Shown piece after piece: positions 1-9,995 of a stretch of 64,000 bases of DNA (within the stretch, counting starts at the first letter, position 1; every line of letters starts with the position of its first letter). The notes under the pieces are model-generated. The model saw nothing but the letters and a program-made list of their open reading frames with translations, made no database searches and had not been told where the DNA came from. The DNA is taken from positions 1 through 64,000 of the forward strand of contig CANHCR010000001.1 in NCBI GenBank assembly GCA_947459205.1. The letters run 5' to 3'. This stretch comes from Caryophanales bacterium. Lineage in GTDB: Bacteria; Bacillota; Bacilli; Paenibacillales; CANHCR01. Made by a program: the position numbers and the translations under genes.

Positions 1-543
1 AAGGTGCCGCTCATCAATGCCGGTGATGGTAACAATGAGCATCCGACGCAAGCGTTGCTTGATTTGTATACGATGCGCAAGCAGTTCGGAGCAATCAAGG
101 GCTTGAATGTTGCGATTGTCGGTGATATTGAGCATAGTCGCGTGGCTCGTTCTAACCTTTGGGCGTTGCGTACGTTGGGGGCAAACGTTTCGTTCTGCGC
201 GCCTGAGCCAATGCGAGCGCCTGAGCTGGAGGCTTATGCTCCGTATGTGTCGATTGATGAAGCGATACAGGCGGATGTGGTGATGTTGCTCCGTGTACAG
301 TTGGAGCGTCACGATGGATCTGGAATTTTCAAATCGCGTGCAGATTATCGAGAACAGTATGGGTTGACGGTGGATCGCGCGGCGAAGATGAAGTCGCACG
401 CAATCATTATGCATCCGGCCCCTGTCAATCGGAATGTGGAGATTGATGATGAATTGGTCGAGTGTGCAACGTCCAAAATTTTTGAGCAGATGAGTAACGG
501 CGTACCGATTCGGATGGCAGTCGTCGAGCGGGCGCTTATATAG
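1..543 (+). CDS. pyrB: Aspartate carbamoyltransferase catalytic subunit, 3' part
   Basis: This is the C-terminal 180 residues of aspartate carbamoyltransferase, which joins carbamoyl phosphate and aspartate to give carbamoyl-aspartate, the second step of UMP synthesis in the cytosol. The reading frame is open at the left edge, so the N-terminal carbamoyl-phosphate domain lies outside the window. The visible part holds the family motif NEHPTQALLDLYT and the conserved block MHPAPVNRN near the end. The length fits the second half of a ~305-residue catalytic chain. The stop is 14 bases before pyrC, whose AAGGAGG site lies in that gap, so the two are surely one operon. No regulatory region is visible because the gene start is missing. 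Confidence 0.97.
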   Translation, partial: KVPLINAGDGNNEHPTQALLDLYTMRKQFGAIKGLNVAIVGDIEHSRVARSNLWALRTLGANVSFCAPEPMRAPELEAYAPYVSIDEAIQADVVMLLRVQLERHDGSGIFKSRADYREQYGLTVDRAAKMKSHAIIMHPAPVNRNVEIDDELVECATSKIFEQMSNGVPIRMAVVERALI

Positions 544-557
544 CCAAGGAGGAAACG

Positions 558-1880
558 ATGGGAATCTGGTTGATTAACGGTAAGGTAGCAGGCAAAAACA
601 ATCGCCTGAGTGGACGACATTTTTTGATTGAGGACGGCTACATCGCAAAAACGTTAGATGCTAAGGGCAAAGTGGCGAACCCGGAGGACGCGAAATTTTC
701 CGGACATACCGTCATTGATTTGTCGGGCAAGTTGGTGTCGCCAGGCTTTATTGATGTTCATGTTCATTTCCGCGAACCTGGCTTCGAACATAAAGAGACG
801 ATACAGACTGGCTCGTTATCGGCCGCACGTGGTGGATTTACAACCGTTGCCTGCATGCCGAATACTCGTCCAGTCATTGATACGGTCGAAACCGTGGAGT
901 ATGTGCTGAATAAAGCACGCGAAGCAGGACTGATCAGAGTGCTTCCTTATGCTTGTATTACGAAGGGGGAACTCGGAAAAGAGTTGACCGATTTCGCAGC
1001 ACTTAAGGAAGCGGGTGCGTTTGCGTTTACCGATGACGGCGTCGGCGTGCAAAGCGCACAAATGATGAAAGATGCGATGAAAGTAGCTGTATCGCTCGAT
1101 ATGCCGATTGTCGCTCATTGCGAGGACGATACGATGATTGCTGGAGCGCCGGTTCATGAGGGAGAGTTCGCCAAACGCCACGGTTTGAAGGGAATTCCGA
1201 ATGAAGCCGAGGCGATTCATGTGGGCCGTGATATTCTGCTATCTGAAGCAACCGGAGCTCACTACCACGTTTGTCACGTTAGTACCGAACAGTCGGTGCG
1301 CTTAATCAGACAAGCGAAGAAACTCGGCTTGCGAGTGACGGCTGAGGTTTGTCCGCACCATTTAATCCTTAGCGACGAAGACATTCCTGGACTTGACGCC
1401 AATTGGAAAATGAATCCGCCACTTCGTTCGCCACGTGACGTGCAGGCAGTCATTGAGGCGTTGGAGGACGGTACGATTGATATGATTGTCACCGATCACG
1501 CACCGCATAGCGAGGAAGAAAAAGCGCGTGGCATGCAACTGGCACCTTTCGGCATCGTCGGTCTTGAAACGGCGTTTCCATTGTTATATACGAAGTTTGT
1601 GCAGACGGGACGCTGGTCGTTGCAATTTTTGTTGGATAAGATGACGCATTACCCTGCGCAGGTGTTCAAACTGCCTTGGGGTTCAATTGAGGAAGGCAAG
1701 GAAGCTGACCTAACAGTCATTGATTTGGATAAAGAAAAAGAAATTCAGCCGGCGGATTTTCTGTCGAAAAGCCGCAACACACCGTTTACTGGTTGGTCAT
1801 GTAAAGGCTGGCCGGTGATGACGATGGTGGCTGGTAAAGTCGTTTGGCGAGAGACATCTTTTAATATGGAGAAGGAGTGA
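558..1880 (+). CDS. pyrC: Dihydroorotase
   Basis: Dihydroorotase closes carbamoyl-aspartate to dihydroorotate. The 440-residue length and motifs are those of the type I enzymes of Gram-positive bacteria. The zinc-binding HxH is at H68 and H70 in DVHVHFREPG, followed by GFTTVACMPNTRP, and the C-terminal metal/substrate motif TDHAPH is present near residue 315. The ATG start follows AAGGAGG at a good distance. It sits between pyrB and carA in the usual Bacillus order. Type I enzymes often work in association with the transcarbamoylase encoded next door, although nothing in this sequence proves a complex here. Confidence 0.97.
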   Translation: MGIWLINGKVAGKNNRLSGRHFLIEDGYIAKTLDAKGKVANPEDAKFSGHTVIDLSGKLVSPGFIDVHVHFREPGFEHKETIQTGSLSAARGGFTTVACMPNTRPVIDTVETVEYVLNKAREAGLIRVLPYACITKGELGKELTDFAALKEAGAFAFTDDGVGVQSAQMMKDAMKVAVSLDMPIVAHCEDDTMIAGAPVHEGEFAKRHGLKGIPNEAEAIHVGRDILLSEATGAHYHVCHVSTEQSVRLIRQAKKLGLRVTAEVCPHHLILSDEDIPGLDANWKMNPPLRSPRDVQAVIEALEDGTIDMIVTDHAPHSEEEKARGMQLAPFGIVGLETAFPLLYTKFVQTGRWSLQFLLDKMTHYPAQVFKLPWGSIEEGKEADLTVIDLDKEKEIQPADFLSKSRNTPFTGWSCKGWPVMTMVAGKVVWRETSFNMEKE

Positions 1881-1885
1881 GCGGC

Positions 1886-3013
1886 ATGCAGGCAAGATTG
1901 ATTCTGGAAGACGGTACTGTATTTAAGGGGAAATCGTTCGGCAGTACGCGCGAATCGTTTGGTGAAGTCGTATTTAATACAGGAATTACAGGTTACCAAG
2001 AGGTACTATCTGATCCGTCCTATTGCGGACAAATTGTCACGATGACGTACCCACTGATCGGAAATTATGGCATTAATCGCGATGATTTCGAAGCGATTCG
2101 CCCTTACATCCACGGGTTTGTCGTTCGTCAAGCGGAAGAAGTGCCGAGCAACTGGCGCGCATCGTTTACTCTTGATGATTTATTGAAACAATATGATATT
2201 CCAGGCATTAGCGAGATTGACACGCGCATGCTGACACGTAAAATTCGACATTTCGGAACGATGAAAAGCGTCATTACGACATCGTCTTTACCGGACGAGC
2301 ATTATGTCGAACAATTGAAATCGTTCGAGTTGATGAATGACCAGATTCAACGTGTTTCGACAGGGCAACTTTATTTCTCGCCAGGCACAGCTGAGCGCAT
2401 CGTACTCGTTGATTTTGGTTCAAAATCAGGGATTGTCCGTGAACTTGCGAAACGCAATTGTGATGTAGTCGTCGTTCCTTATGATGCGACGGCAGAACAA
2501 ATTCGTCGTCTGCGTCCTGATGGCGTGTTGCTTTCTAATGGTCCTGGGGATCCGAAAATGGTGCCACAGTCGATTGACACCATTCGTGAATTGGTTGGTG
2601 AAATACCGCTCTTCGGCATTTGTCTTGGACATCAATTGTTTGCGTTGGCATCTGGTGCAGATACGGCGAAAATGAAATTTGGTCATCGCGGAGGCAACCA
2701 TCCGGTCAAAGATTTGCTCCACAACCGTTGTTATATTACGTCCCAGAACCACGGTTACACAGTGCTCGAAGACTCGATTCAAGGCACGGATTTGGAAGTA
2801 ACCCACATCAATAACAATGATAAGACGATTGAAGGGCTTCGACATAAATCGGCACCAGCGTTCTCGGTTCAATATCATCCAGAAGCAGCACCTGGACCGT
2901 TCGATTCCAGTTACTTGTTTGATGAGTTTTTAGAGATGGTACGCAATTTTAAAACAGATGCAAAAGCAGCTCCGAGCCAAGCGCAGTTCGTAGCAGCGAC
3001 GAAGGGGGTTTAA
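1886..3013 (+). CDS. carA: Carbamoyl-phosphate synthase small (glutaminase) subunit
   Basis: CarA hydrolyses glutamine and passes ammonia to CarB. The N-terminal half is the CPSase small-chain domain ([27 protein letters not shown]). The C-terminal half is a class I amidotransferase with the nucleophile elbow [10 protein letters not shown] (Cys at about residue 246) and the catalytic His/Glu in [13 protein letters not shown]. An in-frame GTG lies at 1877 inside the end of pyrC. I chose ATG 1886 because AAGGAG precedes it by eight bases. The stop is four bases before carB. In this operon position it is the pyrimidine-pathway enzyme (pyrAA of Bacillus); an arginine-specific copy could exist elsewhere. 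Confidence 0.96.
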   Translation: MQARLILEDGTVFKGKSFGSTRESFGEVVFNTGITGYQEVLSDPSYCGQIVTMTYPLIGNYGINRDDFEAIRPYIHGFVVRQAEEVPSNWRASFTLDDLLKQYDIPGISEIDTRMLTRKIRHFGTMKSVITTSSLPDEHYVEQLKSFELMNDQIQRVSTGQLYFSPGTAERIVLVDFGSKSGIVRELAKRNCDVVVVPYDATAEQIRRLRPDGVLLSNGPGDPKMVPQSIDTIRELVGEIPLFGICLGHQLFALASGADTAKMKFGHRGGNHPVKDLLHNRCYITSQNHGYTVLEDSIQGTDLEVTHINNNDKTIEGLRHKSAPAFSVQYHPEAAPGPFDSSYLFDEFLEMVRNFKTDAKAAPSQAQFVAATKGV

Positions 3014-3017
3014 GACG

Positions 3018-6000
3018 ATGCCGAAAAATACGAAGTTCAAGAAAATTCTCGTTATCGGCTCTGGTCCGATTGTTATTGGACAAGCCGCCGAGTTCGATTA
3101 TGCCGGCACACAGGCGTGTCAGGCGCTTAAAGAAGAAGGCTACGAAGTGGTCCTTATTAATAGCAACCCGGCAACCATTATGACGGATACGAATATGGCT
3201 GACAAAGTGTACATTGAGCCGATCACGCTAGATTTTGTCACGCAAATCATTCGTCAAGAACGTCCAGATGGCTTGTTGCCAACACTGGGTGGACAAACCG
3301 GATTGAACATGGCGATGCAACTTGCGAAAGCTGGAGTGCTTGAACGTGAAAATGTGCAATTGCTCGGTACGCAACTTAGTGCGATTGAGCAGGCGGAAGA
3401 CCGTGATTTGTTCCGTGAGTTGATGCGCACGTTGAAAATGCCAGTTCCGGAGAGCGTGATTGTCACGACAATTGAAGAGGCAGTGGATTTTGCTAATGAG
3501 ATCGGCTATCCAATTATTATTCGCCCTGCGTACACATTAGGTGGCACAGGTGGCGGTATTGTAACCAACGAAGAAGAACTGCGCGAAACGACTGCATCTG
3601 GTCTGAAATATAGCCCGATTGGTCAGTGTCTCGTCGAAAAAAGCATCGCTGGTTACAAGGAAATCGAGTATGAAGTGATGCGTGATTCCGCAGACAATTG
3701 TATTGTCGTATGTAATATGGAAAATATCGATCCGGTAGGCGTCCACACCGGAGATAGCATCGTTGTTGCGCCAAGTCAGACGCTTTCCGATCGTGAGTAT
3801 CAAATGCTAAGAACGGCGTCGCTCGATATTATCCAAGCACTCAAAATTGAGGGTGGTTGTAACGTTCAGTTGGCGCTAGATCCTCATAGTTATCAGTTTT
3901 ATGTGATTGAAGTGAATCCGCGTGTCAGTCGCTCATCGGCGCTCGCATCCAAAGCAACGGGCTATCCGATTGCGAAAATGGCGGCCAAAATTGCCGTTGG
4001 CTACACGCTTGATGAACTGATTAACCCAGTGACAGGACAAACGTACGCATGTTTCGAGCCGACACTTGATTACATCGTTTCGAAAATTCCGCGTTGGCCA
4101 TTCGATAAGTTTACGCAAGCGAATCGCAAACTCGGAACGCAGATGAAAGCGACTGGCGAAGTAATGGCGATTGGCCGGACTTTTGAAGAATCTTTGCACA
4201 AAGCGATTCGCTCATTGGAAATCGGCACGCATCGTTTGTTCATCAAAGATTTGCATGAAGTCAATAACGAACAATTGGAGCAACGTCTGGTCAAAGCAGA
4301 TGATGAGCGCTTGTTCTTGGTGGCGGAAGCGTATCGTCGTGGCTACACGTTGGAGCAAATCAACGATTTGACCAAGATCGATTGGTGGTTTTTGACGAAA
4401 CTAGAAAAGATGGTGAAGTTCGAATCGTTAATCGCCAATTCGCAGTTAGATGCTGCGTTTTTGACCGAAGCAAAGCGGATGGGCTTCAGCGATCGTTCGA
4501 TTGCCGAGATTCGTGCGTTGAACAACCAACAATCGGGAACGACGGAATTGGAAGTACGCGAATTACGCAAACAATTCGCGATTCAACCGGTATATAAAAT
4601 GGTTGATACGTGTGCAGCCGAATTTGAAGCATCGACACCATACTACTACTCCACTTATGAGACCGAAGATGAGGCGGTTCAATCCGAGAAACCGAAAGTC
4701 ATCGTACTTGGATCGGGTCCAATCCGCATCGGACAAGGCATTGAGTTCGACTATTCTACAGTACATGCCGTTTGGGCGATTCAAGATGCAGGCTACGAAG
4801 CGGTCATCATCAATAACAACCCAGAAACGGTATCCACGGATTTCAGTACGTCTGACCAATTATTCTTTGAACCGCTTTTCTTTGAAGATGTCATGAACAT
4901 CATCGAACATGTCAAACCGCTTGGTGTAATCGTTCAATTCGGCGGACAAACGGCGATCAACTTGGCGGCGCCATTATCAAAGGCCGGCGTCAAGATACTT
5001 GGTTCGAGTCTTGAAAGCATCGACAACGCAGAAGATCGAAAAAAATTCGAAGCACTTTTGAAACGACTCGAAATTGCTCAACCGCCGGGGAACACGGTTA
5101 CGGATGTCGATCAAGCGGTTGAAACGGCGCAAAAACTTGGTTATCCAGTACTTGTCAGACCGTCTTATGTTCTCGGCGGTCGAGCGATGGAAATCGTATA
5201 TTCCGATGCAGAATTATTGAATTATATGAAAGAAGCGGTCAAAATTAATCCGGAGCATCCAGTCTTGATCGATCGCTACATGCTTGGCAAAGAAGTGGAA
5301 GTGGATGCGATTTGTGATGGCGAGACCGTACTCATACCTGGAATCATGGAACACATTGAACGGGCCGGCGTACACTCTGGTGACTCCATCGCTGTCTATC
5401 CACCACAAACACTCGATGCGGCAACGAAAGATAAGGTTGTCGACATGACGATTCGGATTGCTCGCGCGTTGAACGTGGTTGGAATGATCAACATTCAATT
5501 CGTTATTTTCAACAACGAAGTATACGTCATTGAGGTGAACCCACGTTCTTCTCGTACCGTGCCGTTTTTGAGCAAAATTACAAACGTGCCGATGGCAAAT
5601 GTAGCGACCAAAGCCATTCTCGGTCAAAGCTTGGCAAAACTCGGTTATCAAACAGGCCTCTGGCCAGAAGACGACCATGTATCCGTTAAAGTGCCGGTAT
5701 TCTCGTTTGCGAAGTTGCGCCGTGTAGACACGACGCTCGGACCAGAGATGAAATCGACTGGTGAGGTAATGGGGCGTGACGTCAACTTTGCCAAAGCATT
5801 GTATAAAGGTTTGATTGGCTCCGGCATGAAAATCCCGCCGGCAGGTTCGATTATTGCGACGGTAGCTGACAAGGATAAAGCGGAGGCGACAGCCATTTTG
5901 CGCGGTTACTACGAGTTGGGTTACACCATTGTTGCAACAGGTGGTACTGCCGATTATTTGGAAAAAGCGGGGATCCCGGTGAAGCGGGTGCTGAAGCTAA

Positions 6001-6227
6001 GCGAAGGCTCGCCAAATATTTTAGATTTGATTCGCAATGGAGAGGCTTCGTATATCGTTAACACGTTGACGAAAGGCAAGACACCTGAACGCGATGGATT
6101 CCGCATTCGACGTGAAGCGGTAGAAAACGGAATCGTTTGTATGACATCGTTGGATACGGTTAATGCATTGTTGCACGTGTTGCAAACCATTCATTTTACA
6201 TCCAGACCGATGCCGGTTATGAACTAA
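3018..6227 (+). CDS. carB: Carbamoyl-phosphate synthase large subunit
   Basis: CarB makes carbamoyl phosphate from bicarbonate, ammonia and two ATP. The 1069-residue chain shows the expected duplication: [19 protein letters not shown] near the N terminus and [19 protein letters not shown] at about residue 560, each opening an ATP-grasp half ([19 protein letters not shown] and [19 protein letters not shown]). The last ~130 residues form the regulatory MGS-like domain ([19 protein letters not shown]). The ATG follows the end of carA closely. In Bacillus the next genes would be pyrK and pyrD, but here a 78-base spacer with a hairpin leads directly to pyrF. Confidence 0.97.
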   Translation: MPKNTKFKKILVIGSGPIVIGQAAEFDYAGTQACQALKEEGYEVVLINSNPATIMTDTNMADKVYIEPITLDFVTQIIRQERPDGLLPTLGGQTGLNMAMQLAKAGVLERENVQLLGTQLSAIEQAEDRDLFRELMRTLKMPVPESVIVTTIEEAVDFANEIGYPIIIRPAYTLGGTGGGIVTNEEELRETTASGLKYSPIGQCLVEKSIAGYKEIEYEVMRDSADNCIVVCNMENIDPVGVHTGDSIVVAPSQTLSDREYQMLRTASLDIIQALKIEGGCNVQLALDPHSYQFYVIEVNPRVSRSSALASKATGYPIAKMAAKIAVGYTLDELINPVTGQTYACFEPTLDYIVSKIPRWPFDKFTQANRKLGTQMKATGEVMAIGRTFEESLHKAIRSLEIGTHRLFIKDLHEVNNEQLEQRLVKADDERLFLVAEAYRRGYTLEQINDLTKIDWWFLTKLEKMVKFESLIANSQLDAAFLTEAKRMGFSDRSIAEIRALNNQQSGTTELEVRELRKQFAIQPVYKMVDTCAAEFEASTPYYYSTYETEDEAVQSEKPKVIVLGSGPIRIGQGIEFDYSTVHAVWAIQDAGYEAVIINNNPETVSTDFSTSDQLFFEPLFFEDVMNIIEHVKPLGVIVQFGGQTAINLAAPLSKAGVKILGSSLESIDNAEDRKKFEALLKRLEIAQPPGNTVTDVDQAVETAQKLGYPVLVRPSYVLGGRAMEIVYSDAELLNYMKEAVKINPEHPVLIDRYMLGKEVEVDAICDGETVLIPGIMEHIERAGVHSGDSIAVYPPQTLDAATKDKVVDMTIRIARALNVVGMINIQFVIFNNEVYVIEVNPRSSRTVPFLSKITNVPMANVATKAILGQSLAKLGYQTGLWPEDDHVSVKVPVFSFAKLRRVDTTLGPEMKSTGEVMGRDVNFAKALYKGLIGSGMKIPPAGSIIATVADKDKAEATAILRGYYELGYTIVATGGTADYLEKAGIPVKRVLKLSEGSPNILDLIRNGEASYIVNTLTKGKTPERDGFRIRREAVENGIVCMTSLDTVNALLHVLQTIHFTSRPMPVMN

Positions 6228-6236
6228 TTAAATGAG

Positions 6237-6276
6237 AGCGGACTTAAACGGGTATGATACCGAAGTTGAGTCCGCT
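6237..6276 (+). other. Inverted repeat between carB and pyrF
   Basis: Eight-base arms AGCGGACT (6237-6244) and AGTCCGCT (6269-6276) pair perfectly, with a second small GGTAT/ATACC pairing inside the loop. There is no U-run after it, so it is not a standard terminator. It may be an mRNA processing or stability element, or a scar where pyrK/pyrD stand in other Bacilli. The function is unknown. Confidence 0.5.
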
Positions 6277-6305
6277 TCATTTCCATATGGTGAGGAGGAC
6301 GTGTA

Positions 6306-7022
6306 ATGTCAGAAAGTTGGAAGCATGCGGAACGTGTGATGGTAGCGCTCGATTATCCGCACGCTGCCGCTGCTGAGCGACTGCTCGAACAACTGAGCGG
6401 AACCGGCTGCTATTTGAAAGTGGGAATGCAACTGTATTACGCGGAGGGCCCACAGTTTGTCAAACAATTGAAGCAACGCGGTTATAAAGTATTTCTCGAT
6501 TTGAAACTGCACGATATCCCGAACACGGTGCGTGGGGCGGCGGCGAGTATAACTTCTTTAGGAGTTGATATGTTCAACGTGCATGCCGCAGGTGGAATCA
6601 AAATGATGGAACATGCATTGCTTGGCGTGCAGGACGTGGCGCCGCAGCACCGGCCTACGATCATTGCTGTGACGCAACTAACGAGCACAACGAAGCCTGT
6701 TATGAATGAAGAAATCGGTGTGAGCGGTGAAGTGGTTGATTGTGTATTGCGATATAGTCACTCGGCTCGTATGGCAGGTTTGGATGGTGTGGTCGCATCA
6801 CCACAAGAGGTAAAAAGGATAAAACAGCAGTGCGGCGAATCTTTTATAACAGTTACGCCAGGCATACGGCCGACCGGTGCTGCTCAGGATGATCAATCTA
6901 GAGTGATGACGCCTGCAGAAGCGTTCGCAGAGGGCACGGATTTTATCGTGGTAGGCCGACCGATTACGAGTGCGCCAGAACCGCGTGAGGCATTGGCAGC
7001 GATGATTCAATCTATTTTATAA
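6306..7022 (+). CDS. pyrF: Orotidine 5'-phosphate decarboxylase
   Basis: PyrF decarboxylates OMP to UMP, the last step of the pathway. The 238-residue TIM-barrel protein has the N-terminal VALDYPHA strand, the catalytic DLKLHDIPNT block (Lys of the D-K-D-type array), and the C-terminal phosphate-gripper region GIRPTGAAQDDQ with VVGRPIT. GAGGAGG precedes the ATG at a normal distance. It follows carB after a short spacer and precedes pyrE by 18 bases, so it belongs to the same transcription unit. No unusual features are visible in the protein. Confidence 0.97.
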   Translation: MSESWKHAERVMVALDYPHAAAAERLLEQLSGTGCYLKVGMQLYYAEGPQFVKQLKQRGYKVFLDLKLHDIPNTVRGAAASITSLGVDMFNVHAAGGIKMMEHALLGVQDVAPQHRPTIIAVTQLTSTTKPVMNEEIGVSGEVVDCVLRYSHSARMAGLDGVVASPQEVKRIKQQCGESFITVTPGIRPTGAAQDDQSRVMTPAEAFAEGTDFIVVGRPITSAPEPREALAAMIQSIL

Positions 7023-7040
7023 AGTGGAGGTTATTGTTAG

Positions 7041-7691
7041 ATGAGTGCATGGACGCAAACACAAATTGCACAAACGATTGCACAAAAACTATTGGCGATT
7101 CAAGCGGTCAGTTTACGTCCGCAACAACCATTTGTATGGACATCCGGTTTGAAATCACCAATCTATTGTGATAATCGTTTGACGATGTCTTATCCAGAAG
7201 TACGTGATTTGATCGCGGATGGGTTTGCCGCTGTCATTAAGGAGCAATTCGCTGAGTGTGAGGTGGTCGCTGGCACTGCGACAGCAGGCATCCCGCATGC
7301 AGCATGGGTCGCGCAGAAACTCGATCTGCCGATGATTTATGTGCGTGATAAGGCCAAAGGTCACGGTAAAGAAAATCTGATCGAGGGACATTTACTAAGT
7401 GGCAAAAAGGTCGTTGTCATCGAAGATTTGATATCGACAGGTGGCAGTTCGATTAAGGCGGCACAAGCCGTGCGTGCGGCTGGCGCCGAAGTGATTGGTG
7501 TCGTGGCGATTTTTTCCTACCAATTTTCACAGGCGGAAAACATGTTTGCTGATGCGCAACTTCCGCTCGTAACATTAAGCAATTACTCGGTCTTATTAGA
7601 TGAGGCACTGGCAGCGGGGGTCATTCAAAGCAGTGATTTGGAATCTTTGAGAGCGTGGCGGGCCAATCCTGCGGAATATAAAGCCACATAA
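7041..7691 (+). CDS. pyrE: Orotate phosphoribosyltransferase
   Basis: PyrE joins orotate and PRPP to make OMP, the step before PyrF. The 216-residue protein has the orotate/ribose region FVWTSGLKSPIYCDNR, the flexible-loop segment YVRDKAKGHGKENLIEG, and the PRPP-binding motif VVVIEDLISTGGSS. GGAGG lies upstream of the ATG. It is the last pyr gene of the operon; the next gene (sppA) begins 13 bases after the stop, so read-through into sppA is likely. Confidence 0.97.
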   Translation: MSAWTQTQIAQTIAQKLLAIQAVSLRPQQPFVWTSGLKSPIYCDNRLTMSYPEVRDLIADGFAAVIKEQFAECEVVAGTATAGIPHAAWVAQKLDLPMIYVRDKAKGHGKENLIEGHLLSGKKVVVIEDLISTGGSSIKAAQAVRAAGAEVIGVVAIFSYQFSQAENMFADAQLPLVTLSNYSVLLDEALAAGVIQSSDLESLRAWRANPAEYKAT

Positions 7692-7704
7692 TGAGGTGAT
7701 GGCA

Positions 7705-8676
7705 ATGACAAGACGTGGTTGGGCGTTTGTAATCATCAGCGTGCTGTTTTTGGGTATGGTGGTCATTCGTTCTGTAGTCGGTACTTCTGAATCGGAATCG
7801 TTGACATTCACAGGGATTGAAGATGGATGGCAAGAGTCAGTGGTTGAACAGACTGGAGATGGAACAGACAAAATTTTATTGCTATCGGTGGAAGGTGTCA
7901 TTGCTGAATCGGAAGGTCTCAACGGTTCATTCAGTGCATCGAAATTCATCTCGCAGCTGAATCAGGCGATGGATGATGAAGACGTGCAGGCAGTTGTCAT
8001 TCAAGTCGACAGTCCAGGTGGAACAGTCGTTCATTCCGAGCAAATTCATGACAAAATCGTCGAGGTTCAAAAAAGTGGAATCCCAGTCGTTGTCAGCATG
8101 GGAGCTACCGCTGCGTCGGGTGGATATTATATTTCGGCGCCTGCTGATGTAATTGTGGCCAGTCCGTCCACGTTGACCGGCAGTTTAGGTGTAATTTTCA
8201 CGATTCCGAATTTAGAGAAAGCCGCGGATTGGATCGGTTATTCAGAAACTCGAATCACGAGCGGGAAGATGAAAGATATCGGCAGTCCACTTAAAAAAAT
8301 AAGCGATGAAGAAAGACAAGTGTTTCAGACATTGGTCGATGAAAGTTATCAGCAATTTGTCGATGTAATCGCGAAAGGCAGAAATTTGTCGAAAACAGAA
8401 GTGTTGAAATTGGCAGACGGCCGCATATATTCTGGTAAGCAGGCAAAAAAGGTGAAACTTGTCGATAAACTCGGCTACCTGGAAGACGCTATTGAAGAGG
8501 CTGCCAATCAAATTCAGTCTGATGATTATACGGTCGTTCAATATGAAGATCCATTCTCGCTGCAATCATTACTTGGAGGTTCATTTTTTAGAAGTTCATC
8601 TGATTTGAACGACATCGTTCGTCAAGTTATTCCTGTCAATCAATATGAGCCTCAATTGTTGTATTTACATGATTAG
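7705..8676 (+). CDS. sppA: Signal peptide peptidase SppA
   Basis: SppA is a membrane-anchored serine protease that degrades released signal peptides. Residues about 5-25 form an N-terminal membrane anchor (WAFVIISVLFLGMVVI). The ClpP-like protease domain carries the Ser/Lys dyad: S138 in ATAASGGYYI and K188 in TSGKMKDIG, also with the oxyanion-region motif VDSPGGTV. The 323-residue length matches the short Bacillus-type SppA rather than the double-domain E. coli form. GTG 7696 and ATG 7699 are in frame; ATG 7705 was chosen because GAGGTG stands six bases upstream. It follows pyrE closely and precedes an RDD-family gene, as in other Bacilli. Confidence 0.95.
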   Translation: MTRRGWAFVIISVLFLGMVVIRSVVGTSESESLTFTGIEDGWQESVVEQTGDGTDKILLLSVEGVIAESEGLNGSFSASKFISQLNQAMDDEDVQAVVIQVDSPGGTVVHSEQIHDKIVEVQKSGIPVVVSMGATAASGGYYISAPADVIVASPSTLTGSLGVIFTIPNLEKAADWIGYSETRITSGKMKDIGSPLKKISDEERQVFQTLVDESYQQFVDVIAKGRNLSKTEVLKLADGRIYSGKQAKKVKLVDKLGYLEDAIEEAANQIQSDDYTVVQYEDPFSLQSLLGGSFFRSSSDLNDIVRQVIPVNQYEPQLLYLHD

Positions 8677-8708
8677 CGATGACTTTGACGGAGAGGAGTG
8701 ATGAGCGA

Positions 8709-9227
8709 GTGGATGATCAACAACGTTTACAGGAAACGCAGGCGACCGAAGAAGAGGTTGCCGAGCGGGAAGTAGATGCTGTGGCAGTGGAAGAGATTAT
8801 TTATGCAGGATTTTGGTTACGTTTATTGGCGTTCCTTTTGGACTCGGTCGCTTTGTATAGCCTCAACATCATTTTGCGTTTGATTGCAGGTCAAACAATT
8901 GATAGTCCGTCCTTTGGATTCCTGTTTCTCGAATTCATCTATGCGCTTGTCTACTATGTGGGAATGACCACAGCATTCGGACAAACGTTAGGAAAAATGG
9001 TGTTTGGCATTAAAGTGATACGCAATGTGTCGCATGATAATAGTGTTTTGGGGACAATGTTGTATCGAGAATTGTTTGGTAAATTCTTGTCGATGATTAC
9101 ATTCGGCATTGGATTTTTAATGATTGGCTGGAGTCGGAATCACCGCGGTCTGCATGATTTAATTGCCGATACCAGTGTCATTATATCTGTGGAGCGGGGG
9201 ATGAATGATGAGCGAAAGAGTGCATAG
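8709..9227 (+). CDS. RDD family membrane protein
   Basis: This is an integral membrane protein of the RDD family, whose biochemical role is mostly unknown, although some members affect ion homeostasis. An acidic N-terminal tail of ~35 residues is followed by GFWLRLLAFLLDSVALYS, in which the R..D spacing of the family is visible. Two or three hydrophobic segments and the C-terminal block TFGQTLGKMVFGIKVIR follow. An in-frame ATG at 8679, three bases after sppA, would add ten residues. I prefer GTG 8709 because GAGAGGAG lies about ten bases upstream, but this is uncertain. The 3' end overlaps the next gene. The pairing with sppA suggests a shared envelope role. Confidence 0.85.
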   Translation: MDDQQRLQETQATEEEVAEREVDAVAVEEIIYAGFWLRLLAFLLDSVALYSLNIILRLIAGQTIDSPSFGFLFLEFIYALVYYVGMTTAFGQTLGKMVFGIKVIRNVSHDNSVLGTMLYRELFGKFLSMITFGIGFLMIGWSRNHRGLHDLIADTSVIISVERGMNDERKSA

Positions 9228-9723
9228 TAAAGATGTGAAGGCTGCAGTCATGCGTAAACTAGAGGAGCGCGGGGTATCGCTTGTCGACATAGCTGAAATC
9301 GTGTTAGCGATGCAGTCTCCTTATTACCCGAATCTACAAATCGAGCAATGCATCGAAAGTGTACAAAAAGTGTTGGAGAAGCGAGAAATGCAACATGCGA
9401 TTCTGGTCGGTATCGAACTAGATGTGATGGCGGAAAAAGGGATGCTATCGGAACCGCTTCAATCGCTCGTAACTCAGGATGAAGGTCTTTTTGGTTGTGA
9501 TGAAACCTTGGCGCTTGGCTCTGTGCTTGGTTATGGAAGCATTGCTGTGACTACGTTCGGACATCTCGATAAGCATAAGGTGGGCATCATAAAACGATTG
9601 GATACAAAAGTCGGCAATGGCGTGCATACATTTTTGGACGACTTGATTGCAAGTGTAGCCGCATCTGCTTCGAGCCGGATTGCACATCGACTGCGTGACG
9701 AGGAAGAGCGAGGAAATCCATAA
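9208..9723 (+). CDS. pgpA: Phosphatidylglycerophosphatase A (YutG family)
   Basis: The protein belongs to the PgpA/YutG family, which dephosphorylates phosphatidylglycerol phosphate to phosphatidylglycerol. Motifs matching Bacillus YutG include RGVSLVDIAEIV, the acidic block VGIELDVMAEKGMLSEPLQ, the GYGSIAVTTFGHLDK segment and THTFLDDLIASVAASASSR-like helix near the end. This short Gram-positive version lacks the obvious membrane helices of E. coli PgpA. The start overlaps the RDD gene by about 20 bases; ATG 9205 and 9208 are both possible, and the GGGGG stretch is better spaced from 9208. It ends the rightward run from pyrB before the tRNA gene. Confidence 0.86.
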   Translation: MSERVHSKDVKAAVMRKLEERGVSLVDIAEIVLAMQSPYYPNLQIEQCIESVQKVLEKREMQHAILVGIELDVMAEKGMLSEPLQSLVTQDEGLFGCDETLALGSVLGYGSIAVTTFGHLDKHKVGIIKRLDTKVGNGVHTFLDDLIASVAASASSRIAHRLRDEEERGNP

Positions 9724-9816
9724 ATCTGCTTGATTTATGTCGGTCCATCATGTATATTAAACGTTGTGTCTGTGGAATATAATTTCGTCGTTTTGCGAAA
9801 TCAGCTTCCATCGGGC

Positions 9817-9890
9817 GGGCCCTTAGCTCAGTTGGTTAGAGCGGTCGGCTCATAACCGATTGGTCGGGGGTTCGAGTCCCTCAGGGCCCA
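9817..9890 (+). tRNA. tRNA with anticodon CAT, probably tRNA-Ile2
   Basis: A complete cloverleaf is visible: 7-bp acceptor GGGCCCT/AGGGCCC with discriminator A at 9890, D arm with AGCTCAGTTGGTTAGAGC, anticodon loop CTCATAA, and a T arm with GGTTCGAGTC. No CCA is encoded. The anticodon CAT would read as methionine. However, the D-arm and anticodon-arm sequence (TTAGCTCAGTTGGTTAGAGC, GGCTCATAACCG) is like the isoleucine AUA-reading tRNA of Bacillus, in which the C is converted to lysidine by TilS. I therefore favour tRNA-Ile2; elongator tRNA-Met is the alternative. Confidence 0.9.
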
Positions 9891-9894
9891 TACA

Positions 9895-9934
9895 AACGTT
9901 TCCGGTTGAATGATTCGATCGGAGGCGTTTTTTG
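9895..9934 (+). terminator. Intrinsic terminator of the tRNA-Ile2 gene
   Basis: AACGTTTCCGG (9895-9905) pairs with TCGGAGGCGTT (9919-9929), 11 bp including G-U pairs, and is followed by TTTTTTG. It lies just after the tRNA. Confidence 0.8.
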
Positions 9935-9957
9935 TTTGCTGATTTTGATGAAATGCA

Positions 9958-9993
9958 AAAACCGTTCAAGTTGCAATGAACTTGAACGGTTTT
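9958..9993. terminator. Bidirectional terminator, probably the ancestral tRNA-Val terminator
   Basis: A perfect 15-bp stem AAAACCGTTCAAGTT / AACTTGAACGGTTTT with a six-base loop has A- and T-runs on both sides. It lies three bases from the duplicated tRNA-Val 3' fragment. Before the island inserted, it would have been the terminator directly after the leftward tRNA-Val gene. Confidence 0.85.
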
Positions 9994-9995
9994 GC

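Noticed and set aside
6237-6276. A PyrR-type attenuator before pyrF
   Set aside because: No PyrR-binding loop consensus and no U-run or alternative antiterminator pairing was found; left as a hairpin of unknown role.
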